Shown: piece after piece, positions 36,681-45,203 of the stretch
Layout of the letters: the number at the start of each line of letters is the position of its first letter
Numbering within the stretch: the stretch's first letter is position 1
Assembly: GCA_947479055.1 (NCBI GenBank)
Contig: CANJYE010000008.1
Location: 22,462 to 86,461, forward strand
DNA: 64,000 nt
DNA from: Erythrobacteraceae bacterium
GTDB taxonomy: Bacteria; Pseudomonadota; Alphaproteobacteria; Sphingomonadales; Sphingomonadaceae
Reading direction: 5' to 3'
Made by a program: the position numbers and the translations under genes
The notes under the pieces: generated by a model
What the model saw: only the letters and a program-made list of their open reading frames with translations
Told to the model about the DNA's origin: nothing
Database searches by the model: none

Positions 36681-37934
36681 TTATCGAGGCGCAGTCTCCG
36701 ATCCGCCCATCATCCCGACAGATCGGAGTTCGACCCCGAAGGGCCCCGCCAGACTATGCGGCAACCCTGCAATCACCAGATAACCGTATTCACAAACCGA
36801 AGGTTTCGCAAGGACGTAGATGGCACGATCCGGCATGGGTTGTGCCGCCAGGGGCGAAAATCCGACCGAACGTTTGCCGGGACATCGCCAGGCAAAGGCC
36901 AGCCTCCCGAGATCGTCGCGATTGCTGGCGCTCTCGGGAACGACAACAAGCTGCGGGAGGCGCAGCATGCCGAGATGAACCAGCTGTCGTGCAAAACGCG
37001 GCGAGCCGTTTCCGTTCCAGTGGATCGCCAGCATGCTGTGATGGCTTTCCGGATCCACCAAGGCCATTCCCCCCGAATGCCGGTCTATTTCCCATTCCGA
37101 CGGAAGCGACATCGACGGCCCTTCAGCGGAGAGTTTAGCGGCATTCTGGAAGCCGGGATCGAAATTAAGGGTGTTCCCGCCGCGCGCGGGCGCAAGACGG
37201 CTGACAAACACCATGGCCGGGCCATAATCGCCCGCTGCGGCAAAGGCATCGAGCGAAACCTTCAGCTCACTGCGCCGGGGAGGGGCGCCCGCGTCAATCA
37301 TGCCCTTGAAGAGCGCCAGGCGGGCCGTGCGCGCATCTGCATCTGCCAGATGCTCGGTCGAAGAGAAGTAGAGAGTGCGCCAATTGGGATTTCGGCGCAG
37401 CCGATCGACCAGCGCATCGACAACGGACGGGTCCTGTTCAAGTTGCCGCAGCACGGGAATGATCTGCTCGCGCAACTGGTCGCGCCGCAGCAAGGCATCG
37501 ATCCGCAGAATTGCCGGGCCGAATTCATCCTTGTTCAGCGCATCGATGATGAGGTTGCGCTGCGCCGAAGTAGAGCGCCAGCCCAGCGCGCCCAGGCTCT
37601 GGACCAGCGCCAACTGTCGTTGCTCTGTCGCGCCATTGCGCACTTCTATGGCATAAAGCAGGTTCAGCAGGGACTGATCGAGCGGCTCGGCCGCAAGCAA
37701 TTTTACCAGATTCCCGTGCAGGCCATCCGGCACTGAAACAGCCGGACCACCAGGCCCCGTCAACTCCAGCGCCTCGGGATAAGCAAGGCGATCCGCCGCA
37801 TTCGCCTGCAGATAGGCCAGTGCGCTGATCGCGAGGAACAAGAAGAACAGTCCCGCTGTTATGACAGCCACCAGCATTGCCGGCCGAGGGTTTGCTTGCG
37901 CTCCCTTGTCCGGTCTGCCGGTGATCTCAGTCAT
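36681..37934 (-). CDS. Single-pass membrane protein of EPS cluster, unknown function
   Basis: 417 residues from MTEITGRPDK; the ATG overlaps the wzc stop by 8 bases, so it is coupled to wzc. One membrane helix (AMLVAVITAGLFFLFLAISALAYLQ, about residues 20-44) anchors a long periplasmic part with helical, repeat-like segments (ALVDRLRRNPNWRTLY, MIDAGAPPRRSELKV). The C-terminal half is beta-rich with the motif MALVDPESHHSMLAIHW. I do not recognise the family. The position directly after wzc in a transport operon suggests a role in polymer assembly or export. Confidence 0.65.
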   Translation of the reverse strand: MTEITGRPDKGAQANPRPAMLVAVITAGLFFLFLAISALAYLQANAADRLAYPEALELTGPGGPAVSVPDGLHGNLVKLLAAEPLDQSLLNLLYAIEVRNGATEQRQLALVQSLGALGWRSTSAQRNLIIDALNKDEFGPAILRIDALLRRDQLREQIIPVLRQLEQDPSVVDALVDRLRRNPNWRTLYFSSTEHLADADARTARLALFKGMIDAGAPPRRSELKVSLDAFAAAGDYGPAMVFVSRLAPARGGNTLNFDPGFQNAAKLSAEGPSMSLPSEWEIDRHSGGMALVDPESHHSMLAIHWNGNGSPRFARQLVHLGMLRLPQLVVVPESASNRDDLGRLAFAWRCPGKRSVGFSPLAAQPMPDRAIYVLAKPSVCEYGYLVIAGLPHSLAGPFGVELRSVGMMGGSETAPR

Positions 37935-40158
37935 CCTTATGCTCATAACTGTACATGTTGTAGCCATAGCCATAGCCATAGCCGTAGCCGTAGCCCGCTT
38001 CCTTCGCGCTGAAACGGCTCAGGACCACGCCGGCCAAGGCCACGCCGCTGGCCCTCAGGCGTCCAACCGCGCGACGGACACCCTGCGATGGGGTCTTGCC
38101 GGCGGCGACCACGAACAGGCATTTTTCAACAACCGAGCCAATGATGACAGCGTCGGCCAGACCTAGCAGTGGCGGACTGTCGACCAGCACTGCGTCGAAC
38201 CGTTCTACCAGTTGCGCAATGACATCCTTCAGCAATTGGCTGGAGAGCAGTTCGACTGGGCTTGGCGGAATTTCCCCGGCCGGAACCACCGAAATTCCGG
38301 TCTTCTCGTCCTTGATGATGACTTCATCGAGAGTGCGGTTGCCTGTCAGCACTTCCGACATGCCCGATCTATTGGCGATCTCGAAAATCCTGTGCTGGCG
38401 CGGACGACGCAGATCAAGATCAATGATGACCACGCTCTTGCCGATCTTTTGCAAGGCAGCCGCGACGCCGTAGCAGATCGTCGACTTGCCTTCACCCTGC
38501 GCGGTGCTGACAAACATGATGCTACGCGGCAAACCATGCGATGATGCCAGCATCAGCGATGTCCGCAGCGAGGCGAAGGCTTCCGCAAGCTGAGACTTCG
38601 GATTCTCAACCTCGTCCCGGACGCTCAGTTCGTCGCCCGCGTCAGGAATGACCCCGATCGCGACGGTCGAAAGCTTCCGGACCACATCGTCAGGCAGGCG
38701 GATTGTGTCGAACATCTGCTCGCGCATGAAGACGACGCCGCAAGCTACGCCAACACCGGCAAGAAGGAAGAGCAGAAGATTCAATGGAATGTTCGGCAGA
38801 ACCGGGTCGCGCGGTTCCTCGGCACGGTCGACTACCGCTAGATTGTTGCTCTGCACCCCGGCTTCAGCATTGAGTTCATTGTAGCGATTCAGCAGGAGGT
38901 CATAAAGGTTCCGGTTGGTCTGGGTACCACGCTGGAGAATGCTCAGCTGCACAGCTTCGCTCTGCTCGTCGAGGGTCTCGCGCTTCAGTTCCTCCATGCG
39001 GGCGGTCAGCGCCCGCTCTTCCGCGAGAGCCGCTTCGTACTGGTTCTTGATCGCCACCCTCACGCCGCCGCCGATGATCCCCATCTGCCTGTCGAGTTCA
39101 CGTATCTGGGCAGCCAACTGGCGCACGGAGGGATAATCCTCCTTACGTTTCTGGAGTTCTTCTTCCATTTGCGCCTGCGCCGTTGCCTTCTGCTGGAGCA
39201 GCCGCTGCATGGATGAATTGTTCTGCACATCCGGTAGCTCAAGCAACGCCGAACCGCGGGCAATTTCCCATTGCTTCTCCGCGACAAGACGCCTCGAATA
39301 GGCATTGGCGAGCTCCGAATTCAGCTGAACCAGCATACTTGTAGTCAGCGACCGCGGCTTCGATGCATTGTCTGTCGAGGCAGGATTGCCAGTATCGACA
39401 ATCTGGCGCTGGCGCGAATAATCGAGAGCCTTTTCTTCGGACGCGGCAAGCCTGGTTTCGGCCTCCTGCAACTGTCCGCGCAGAAATTCGCGCGCATAGG
39501 AGGAGGTATCGAACTTCCGCTTCAGGTTGTTGCGGATGTAACTGTCGACAAAGCTGTTCGCCACCTTCGCAGCCAACGCGGAATCAGGACTCGTAAATCT
39601 GATCGAGACAATCCGGGAATCGACCGGCATGAACACGGAAAGGTTGTCTGAAAGCACCTTCGTGACGGCTTCACGCCGCCTATGCTTCTGCACCTGCATG
39701 CCATCGGAATCATCGATCGCATCTTCGCCCATCGCTTCGAGAAACTTGTCATTATCAAATAAATCAAGGCTTTCACCCACAGACTCGGCGATGGTACGGC
39801 TCCGGATGATGTCCAGCTGTGTCTTAAGGAACCGGTCGGAATCCTGGACCGCAGTGGTCGAGTCGGTTTGCTCGGTACCGATGACCTTGGCCGCCTCCTG
39901 CTCGATCTGAACCGACGCCTCAGCTTCATAGATCGGAGTGGAGAGCATCGAAACGATCACGCCAAGCAGCAGGAATGCGCCAATGATGCTGAGCATCCAG
40001 AAGCGCATCCGATAGACCGCCGACCAGATCGCACCGAGATTGATGCCCCCGAGGTGCGCCCCGTCATCCAAGGGCGCAACTTCATAATAAGCGCGTCTGT
40101 CGTTGATCATGTTTTCGGGAAAACTGCCACGATCGTCTGGATGTGTTTCGCGCATCAA
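37927..40158 (-). CDS. wzc: Wzc-type polysaccharide co-polymerase and tyrosine autokinase
   Basis: 743 residues. Two membrane helices flank a periplasmic coiled-coil Wzz domain (about 70-450). The cytosolic BY-kinase domain has Walker A FVSTAQGEGKSTICYG (near residue 545), Walker A' VVIIDLDLRRP and Walker B VLVDSPPLLGLADA. The tail is tyrosine-rich: six GY repeats (residues 722-733), then NMYSYEHKDD. It controls EPS chain length and export together with Wza, and its tail is normally autophosphorylated. It is leftward and overlaps the next gene by 8 bases. wza lies 106 bases upstream. Confidence 0.95.
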   Translation of the reverse strand: MMRETHPDDRGSFPENMINDRRAYYEVAPLDDGAHLGGINLGAIWSAVYRMRFWMLSIIGAFLLLGVIVSMLSTPIYEAEASVQIEQEAAKVIGTEQTDSTTAVQDSDRFLKTQLDIIRSRTIAESVGESLDLFDNDKFLEAMGEDAIDDSDGMQVQKHRRREAVTKVLSDNLSVFMPVDSRIVSIRFTSPDSALAAKVANSFVDSYIRNNLKRKFDTSSYAREFLRGQLQEAETRLAASEEKALDYSRQRQIVDTGNPASTDNASKPRSLTTSMLVQLNSELANAYSRRLVAEKQWEIARGSALLELPDVQNNSSMQRLLQQKATAQAQMEEELQKRKEDYPSVRQLAAQIRELDRQMGIIGGGVRVAIKNQYEAALAEERALTARMEELKRETLDEQSEAVQLSILQRGTQTNRNLYDLLLNRYNELNAEAGVQSNNLAVVDRAEEPRDPVLPNIPLNLLLFLLAGVGVACGVVFMREQMFDTIRLPDDVVRKLSTVAIGVIPDAGDELSVRDEVENPKSQLAEAFASLRTSLMLASSHGLPRSIMFVSTAQGEGKSTICYGVAAALQKIGKSVVIIDLDLRRPRQHRIFEIANRSGMSEVLTGNRTLDEVIIKDEKTGISVVPAGEIPPSPVELLSSQLLKDVIAQLVERFDAVLVDSPPLLGLADAVIIGSVVEKCLFVVAAGKTPSQGVRRAVGRLRASGVALAGVVLSRFSAKEAGYGYGYGYGYGYNMYSYEHKDD
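37960..37995 (-). repeat. Hexanucleotide repeat encoding the Wzc (GY)6 tail
   Basis: Six tandem 6-base units (GGCTAT or GGCTAC on the coding strand) encode GYGYGYGYGYGY. Each unit is 6 bases, so gain or loss would change tyrosine number without shifting frame. Confidence 0.9.
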
Positions 40159-40264
40159 GGGTTTCTTTGCCTCTGAAGGATAAGTAATATCGTGATTTTC
40201 AATTAAATTCGTAAATTAATCCATGATGCCGCCAGGCCGCAACCAAAGCTGCGAAACGGAGGCA

Positions 40265-40963
40265 TCAATTCCCGCGCAGCCTGATCCACACTGTTGCAAG
40301 CATCGGCGACACCTTGATGAAATCGCGGACCAGTTGCTTGGCGAAGGAATCGCCAACCACGACGATGTCATTGCCCAATATTTCCGGGTTAGGTGAATTG
40401 CCGTTGCGGATATCTGAAATATTGAAGCGAGCGGCATAAAGCCCGTCCGGCTTGGAACGGAATACGATCACCTCATCGAGCTTGGCGGTCGCCGTCGGCC
40501 CTTTCGCCAGTGCCATCGCCTGGAGCAAGTTGGCCTGCCGGTCGATCTCGAAGATGCCAGGACCGGCGACCGCACCTTCGACCGTGATCTTCATGACCGC
40601 GGCCTTCACGACAGCGATCGAGACCTGCGGATCGACAAGATACCGTTCCTTCAGGCGCGCGGCGACATCGTGGGACAGTTCCGTACTGGACTTGCCCGCA
40701 GCCTGTACCGCACCAATCAGCGGAAGCACGATCTCCCCGCTCGTATCGACCGGAACTTCCTCGAACGAAAGATCTTTCTCCTGAAAGACGGTGACTCGCA
40801 GGACGTCCTCCGGGCCGATTTTGTAATCGGCCGGCAATGTCGCGGTTGATGCGGCGGGAAACCTCGTATTTGCCGCATCGCCGCTCAACACGCTGGGACT
40901 CACGGAAGTGCAACCGGAAAGCGCAAGGGCACCCACAGCGATAAGCCAATTCGAGTTCACCAT
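40265..40963 (-). CDS. wza: Wza-type outer-membrane polysaccharide export lipoprotein
   Basis: 232 residues from MVNSNWLIAV; AAAGGGG lies just upstream. The lipoprotein signal ends in a lipobox LSGC (Cys at residue 17). A Poly_export/SLBB region follows: YKIGPEDVLRVTVFQEKDLS, SGEIVLPLIGAVQAAGKSS, LKERYLVDPQVSIAV, VTVEGAVAGPGIF. It is the export channel across the periplasm and outer membrane for the polymer, paired with Wzc immediately downstream. The protein is short for a full Wza (about 375), so it resembles the smaller export proteins common in alphaproteobacteria. Confidence 0.92.
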   Translation of the reverse strand: MVNSNWLIAVGALALSGCTSVSPSVLSGDAANTRFPAASTATLPADYKIGPEDVLRVTVFQEKDLSFEEVPVDTSGEIVLPLIGAVQAAGKSSTELSHDVAARLKERYLVDPQVSIAVVKAAVMKITVEGAVAGPGIFEIDRQANLLQAMALAKGPTATAKLDEVIVFRSKPDGLYAARFNISDIRNGNSPNPEILGNDIVVVGDSFAKQLVRDFIKVSPMLATVWIRLRGN

Positions 40964-41088
40964 TATCCCCTTTTCGCCTCGCCAAACCCCTAGCGTCAAG
41001 GCTGGCTTTGGCAAGATGTTATGTCGCTCCGGCGCGGATTGCGGTAGCGCGTACTGGCGCTGGTTTGTTGTTTTTCGGACATTTTCCA

Positions 41089-42477
41089 TCACGACAGGTC
41101 GCGAACGGATTTCGATCTGGAACTGCGCCGCCTTGCTCTCTCAGGCGCCTGGTCCGACATGAAGAAGGCCATTGCCAGGGCAAACAGCGACGCAATCGCG
41201 GTCGTCCGCAATGGGTAGTCAACGATGGAGTGGGCCGCCGCCAGACCGATCGCCAGTCCGGCGGAAAGGCTGAAGGCGGCTCGGTTCGAACCGGCGCGGC
41301 CGACTGCGCCGCCGGCGCGGATCATCGCCAGGGCAAAGAGCCCCAGCAGCACAATCGCCGGCACCCCCGCTTCGATGACGAATTCGAGATAATCATTATG
41401 CGCATGGTTGACATATTTGGGCACCACATCGCCCAGCTGTTCGATCACCCGATAGCTGTCGACGAAACTACCGAACCCGCTCCCCCAAGGCATATATTGC
41501 CTGAGCAAGGGAAAACTAAGCTTCCAGATCTCCCATCGTCCATCGTCGGACACATCGCCGAATCGCGCAAGAGTGCGTTCCACGACCGGATTGAAGCTGA
41601 GCGCGTAGAACGCTGTCGGCACTGCCAGCAGTGCGATGCCAACCCGAAAATATCGCTGCCGCGACCAGTTGTGTGCAAAAAGCAGCAAGCCGATAGTCGA
41701 CAGCCCGACAGAGGTCAGGGTCAGGCCGGCCCGGGAAAGCGTGCCGACGGCCGCAGTGAAGAACATCATCGCTATGATCAGTGCGGTCGCAAGCGCCTTG
41801 CGCGGATCGGCCAAACGGCGGTGGATCAAATCGACTGCAAACGCGCCGGTTATGGCGATAAACAAGCCTTGATGGTTCCGGTTGGTGAAAAACCCCACCA
41901 GGTTCTTGTGATGATCGCTGTTATAGAAGTTGAGCAATGCACCCCGGCTCGTCACCTGGAGCAGGCCGACCACAATCGAAAGCGCCGCAAGCGCAACGAC
42001 GATGGCAATGCACCGCTCGCGCCCCCGTTTGTCCAGCGTCAGCGCGGCGGCAAAGACAGCGGCAGGCGGGAGGAGCATGACCAGCCTGAAGAAAGTCTGA
42101 TAGGGGGTCAGGCTCAGGGGATGGAATTCATCTTCGGTGCCCAGCAGTTCGAATATCCGCGTCGGTAGATCGCGACCAGGCAGCATTCCCCAGATCGTCG
42201 GCGGAAGGGGGATCAGCTGGACAAGCCAGAGCAGCGGGACCAGCAGCAGGAACACCCGCGTCAGGAGCGGGAGGGCCGAAAAGGCCCTAACTGCGCCGTG
42301 GCTCATTACCCAGGCCGCCAATGCGCTGGATGTGACGAAAATAAGCGAGATCGAGACAACCGGCATCTTCGCCGTGCCACCGAACAGGATCGCCGCCGCA
42401 AGGGTCAGCGCCAGCAGTATTTCGGTCACGCTCCAGCGCACACCACCCTTGGCGAACAGGGGACCCGGGTTCGTCAT
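41089..42477 (-). CDS. O-antigen ligase family membrane protein (Wzy/WaaL-like)
   Basis: 462 residues. About 11-12 membrane helices span the protein. The periplasmic Wzy_C loop has GRWEIWKLSFPLLRQYMPWG, GFGSFVDSYR and VNHAHNDYLEFVIEAGV, with the His-rich motif of this superfamily. It is the second such protein in the cluster, after that at 26806. One is probably the polymerase; the other may be a second polymerase, a ligase or a protein O-oligosaccharyltransferase. It lies upstream of wza (125-nt gap) and downstream of the beta-helix enzyme gene. Confidence 0.85.
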   Translation of the reverse strand: MTNPGPLFAKGGVRWSVTEILLALTLAAAILFGGTAKMPVVSISLIFVTSSALAAWVMSHGAVRAFSALPLLTRVFLLLVPLLWLVQLIPLPPTIWGMLPGRDLPTRIFELLGTEDEFHPLSLTPYQTFFRLVMLLPPAAVFAAALTLDKRGRERCIAIVVALAALSIVVGLLQVTSRGALLNFYNSDHHKNLVGFFTNRNHQGLFIAITGAFAVDLIHRRLADPRKALATALIIAMMFFTAAVGTLSRAGLTLTSVGLSTIGLLLFAHNWSRQRYFRVGIALLAVPTAFYALSFNPVVERTLARFGDVSDDGRWEIWKLSFPLLRQYMPWGSGFGSFVDSYRVIEQLGDVVPKYVNHAHNDYLEFVIEAGVPAIVLLGLFALAMIRAGGAVGRAGSNRAAFSLSAGLAIGLAAAHSIVDYPLRTTAIASLFALAMAFFMSDQAPERARRRSSRSKSVRDLS

Positions 42478-42627
42478 GGTCTGGATAGAGCCTTTATTCC
42501 GCGTGAGGTTGATTGCGCCCCCGTATCACCCGGGCAGGGACGACACGATTCGTCAGGCGAGCCGCCGGGATAGGTGCATCGCTTCGATGGCGTCAAGCCG
42601 CTGGTAGCCCGATCTGCATCCAAATAT

Positions 42628-45102
42628 CTAATATCCCATGCCGATGAGGTAAACCTCTGCCTTCACGTTCCAGCCTGCCCCGGCGGTTTGCCATTGGTAC
42701 TGGATATCCCGATACTGCGAGACAGGCACTTCGACGTATCGATCGATCATCCCGCCCGACTGGGCAGCTTCTACCGAGGTGATCCTTGTGATGACGTTAT
42801 TGCTGACGGCTTGCTCAGCAGTCATGAACCTGAAGCCGCACCATTGTGCATCGCCCGTTGAAGCCTCCCGTCTTCCGCGTCCGGCCGTGTCCGAGCAATC
42901 GAACCGGATCCGCAGCTTGCAAGTGGCGATCGGGCGTCGCTCGTTGGGCAATGTCGGTATTTTGGCTGGCAGTCTGGCGGTTATCACGCCCGTGCCGCGT
43001 GAACCGACCAGGCTGATGAGCTTGATTGCGGCCGCATCGGCCAGGAAATGATAATCCTGGACCGGCCGGTCCTGCGGGTTCTGCAAATCGAGCGGGAGGG
43101 CATAGTCGGCATTGGTATTGTGGACGGCAGGTTCGAACTTGATGTTCTGGCAGGTGTCGCGCACCCTTACCGTATGGCCGGGGTAGCGGATGAATTCCCA
43201 CACCGCCGTGCCGTCGACAATGCCCGATCCGGCGCCGATTGGCCCGCGCGCCTGCGCCACCACGCTGGTTCCCGCCCGGGTGCATTGATAGACCCCCCAC
43301 GGCAGTAGCACCACGTCATTGCGGGCATAGGTGGTTGTCGGCGCCCACAGAACGGCGTGCCCCGCCGCGACAATATATTCGCGCGAATGATATTCACCCG
43401 TGCCGACAATCCCGGAGGCGACATGATCGAGGTCAACCCCGCAATACTCGCCGAAGTCGCTTCCGTTGCCGCCGCGCCCGGAAATCATCGACAGGTCGCA
43501 GCGGAAGCTGCTGAGCGCCTCGGTGCCGGCCAGCGAGGCCGAGCGCGTCACCCGGACAGGGTTGGATGGTCCTTCGATATGGCCCCGCAGGCTAAGGCTG
43601 GAATTGCCCTGCTGCCCGTCCGTGACGTAAAGCAGGCCATAGCCGCCACCGCTTTGGAAGTCGCAGTAGACGTCCAGCCCTTCCGACCCGGTGGCTAGCA
43701 GCCCGATACCATATGTCGATTTTCCCCCGACCACCGGTACGGCGGCGGCACCATTGACGCTGGCGGTCCAGGCGCTCAACCTGGTGGTGGCGGACCGGAC
43801 CCACCGGTCGCAGGTCAGCTGTTTCGCGTTGTCGATATTCGTGACGACGCCGGTGAATTCCGACACCCCGTTGAAACCCACCACGACCGTGTCCCCGACG
43901 CGGGCGCCATGTGGTGAAACAAACCGCACAAAGCCTGCAACCTTGGTGAAATGCGTGAAGATATGGCCGATATTCGTGCTGTTGGCATTGTTCAGGACAA
44001 AGCCGACATAGCCGATGCCCGCGCCATTGTAGTTGAGGCGCGGCAAGCTCATGTTCCAGCACTCTGAAAACACCCCGCCAATATTGCAGCCGCTGACCGT
44101 TGCGCTGGTCTCGCCCCGGAAGGTCAGGGCGGAAAGATAGAAACCCATCGTCTCGCTGCCATCGAGCGTTGGCAGCGCTTCGACATTCAGGCCGATCCGG
44201 CTGTTGAAGGCCATCGAACCGTTGGGAAAGCTGCCCAGCACGGCGATGGCGCAACCCGGCTGGCACAACAGCAGCCCGGCATTCTCGGCACAGTCTATCC
44301 CGACATAACGGCGATAGTTGCTGTCCGCCGTGGCCGTGCGCAGATCAAGCAAGGCCCCGACTTGCAGGCGTTCGTGGACCGTCGCAGTGCCATTGCGGAC
44401 AAGGCCCATCTGCCATGTCTTGCCGGTGAAGGTCTGGCCATCGGTATAGGTCTTGCCATCGTAGATGATCGATCCGCCACCTGACGCCTTCACGACATAG
44501 GTCTGCAGCGGCAGGATCATCCCGTCCGCAACTGCGCGGCAATCGGTAAGGTCAACCTGCGTCCCACCGGTCGAGGGGTAGATGCCATACCAGCGCGACA
44601 GCTTCATGGTATGCCCGCGCCTGGCCCATTGCAGCGCCGCCCGCACAGCCAGCGTGTCATTGTCGGCCCGGTCGTTCGGTTCCCACTTGCCCGTGGTTTC
44701 GCTGTATCTCTTGGCGTTGCCGGTCGCGCCAAACCACTCCGGCAAGACTAGCATTTCGGGATTGGTGCGTACCCACGCTCCCGCTGTCGGAGCGATGCCG
44801 TCTGCCTTGAGATAGAGGCCTTCGGCCGGGTCGGCGGCGATCAGGGCCGCATAGTCGCCTGCACGGAAAATGAACTCACCTTCCCGGCCCGCTTCCGTCA
44901 GCCACGCCCGCGCATCTGGCGCGGCCTTGATCGCCTTGATTGCCGACCGGTGAGAAAGCGCCGCGTTGCCGACTGCCCCCCCGGCACCCGGGACGTTGCC
45001 AGCGGCACCTGCGGTTTGGGGCGCACAGGCATAGGGTACGATTGCACCAGCGGCCAAGCCGCGCATTATGCCGCGCCTGGTAACGCCTTCCCTATCTTTC
45101 AC
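42628..45102 (-). CDS. Secreted beta-helix (pectate lyase/tailspike-like) polysaccharide enzyme
   Basis: 824 residues from GTG 45102, which has GCGAGG 11 nt upstream; a GTG at 45114 is an alternative. The N-terminus has a twin-arginine-like signal (TRRGIMRGLAAGAIVP). The middle matches the pectate-lyase-3/tailspike entry pattern (EWFGATGNA...DNDTLAVRAALQWARRG), then a long right-handed beta-helix. A segment near residue 590 (WAPTTTYARNDVVLLPWGVYQCTRAG) resembles carbohydrate-binding modules 5/12. It is probably exported and acts on the cluster's own polymer as a depolymerase, lyase or trimming enzyme. Catalytic residues cannot be assigned. It is the first gene of the wza-wzc arm. Confidence 0.72.
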   Translation of the reverse strand: MKDREGVTRRGIMRGLAAGAIVPYACAPQTAGAAGNVPGAGGAVGNAALSHRSAIKAIKAAPDARAWLTEAGREGEFIFRAGDYAALIAADPAEGLYLKADGIAPTAGAWVRTNPEMLVLPEWFGATGNAKRYSETTGKWEPNDRADNDTLAVRAALQWARRGHTMKLSRWYGIYPSTGGTQVDLTDCRAVADGMILPLQTYVVKASGGGSIIYDGKTYTDGQTFTGKTWQMGLVRNGTATVHERLQVGALLDLRTATADSNYRRYVGIDCAENAGLLLCQPGCAIAVLGSFPNGSMAFNSRIGLNVEALPTLDGSETMGFYLSALTFRGETSATVSGCNIGGVFSECWNMSLPRLNYNGAGIGYVGFVLNNANSTNIGHIFTHFTKVAGFVRFVSPHGARVGDTVVVGFNGVSEFTGVVTNIDNAKQLTCDRWVRSATTRLSAWTASVNGAAAVPVVGGKSTYGIGLLATGSEGLDVYCDFQSGGGYGLLYVTDGQQGNSSLSLRGHIEGPSNPVRVTRSASLAGTEALSSFRCDLSMISGRGGNGSDFGEYCGVDLDHVASGIVGTGEYHSREYIVAAGHAVLWAPTTTYARNDVVLLPWGVYQCTRAGTSVVAQARGPIGAGSGIVDGTAVWEFIRYPGHTVRVRDTCQNIKFEPAVHNTNADYALPLDLQNPQDRPVQDYHFLADAAAIKLISLVGSRGTGVITARLPAKIPTLPNERRPIATCKLRIRFDCSDTAGRGRREASTGDAQWCGFRFMTAEQAVSNNVITRITSVEAAQSGGMIDRYVEVPVSQYRDIQYQWQTAGAGWNVKAEVYLIGMGY

Positions 45103-45203
45103 AAGAACAGGCACCTCGCAAGAAAAACACCATTGTTGGGGTCGGCCAATCCGACAACTGAGTCAACCACAGGCCCCGGAGCCCACCGTTGGCGCAGGTC
45201 GCT

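Noticed and set aside
37960..37995. Wzc repeat considered as a frameshifting phase-variation tract
   Set aside because: The unit is 6 bases, so slippage keeps the frame. Kept only as an in-frame variation idea.
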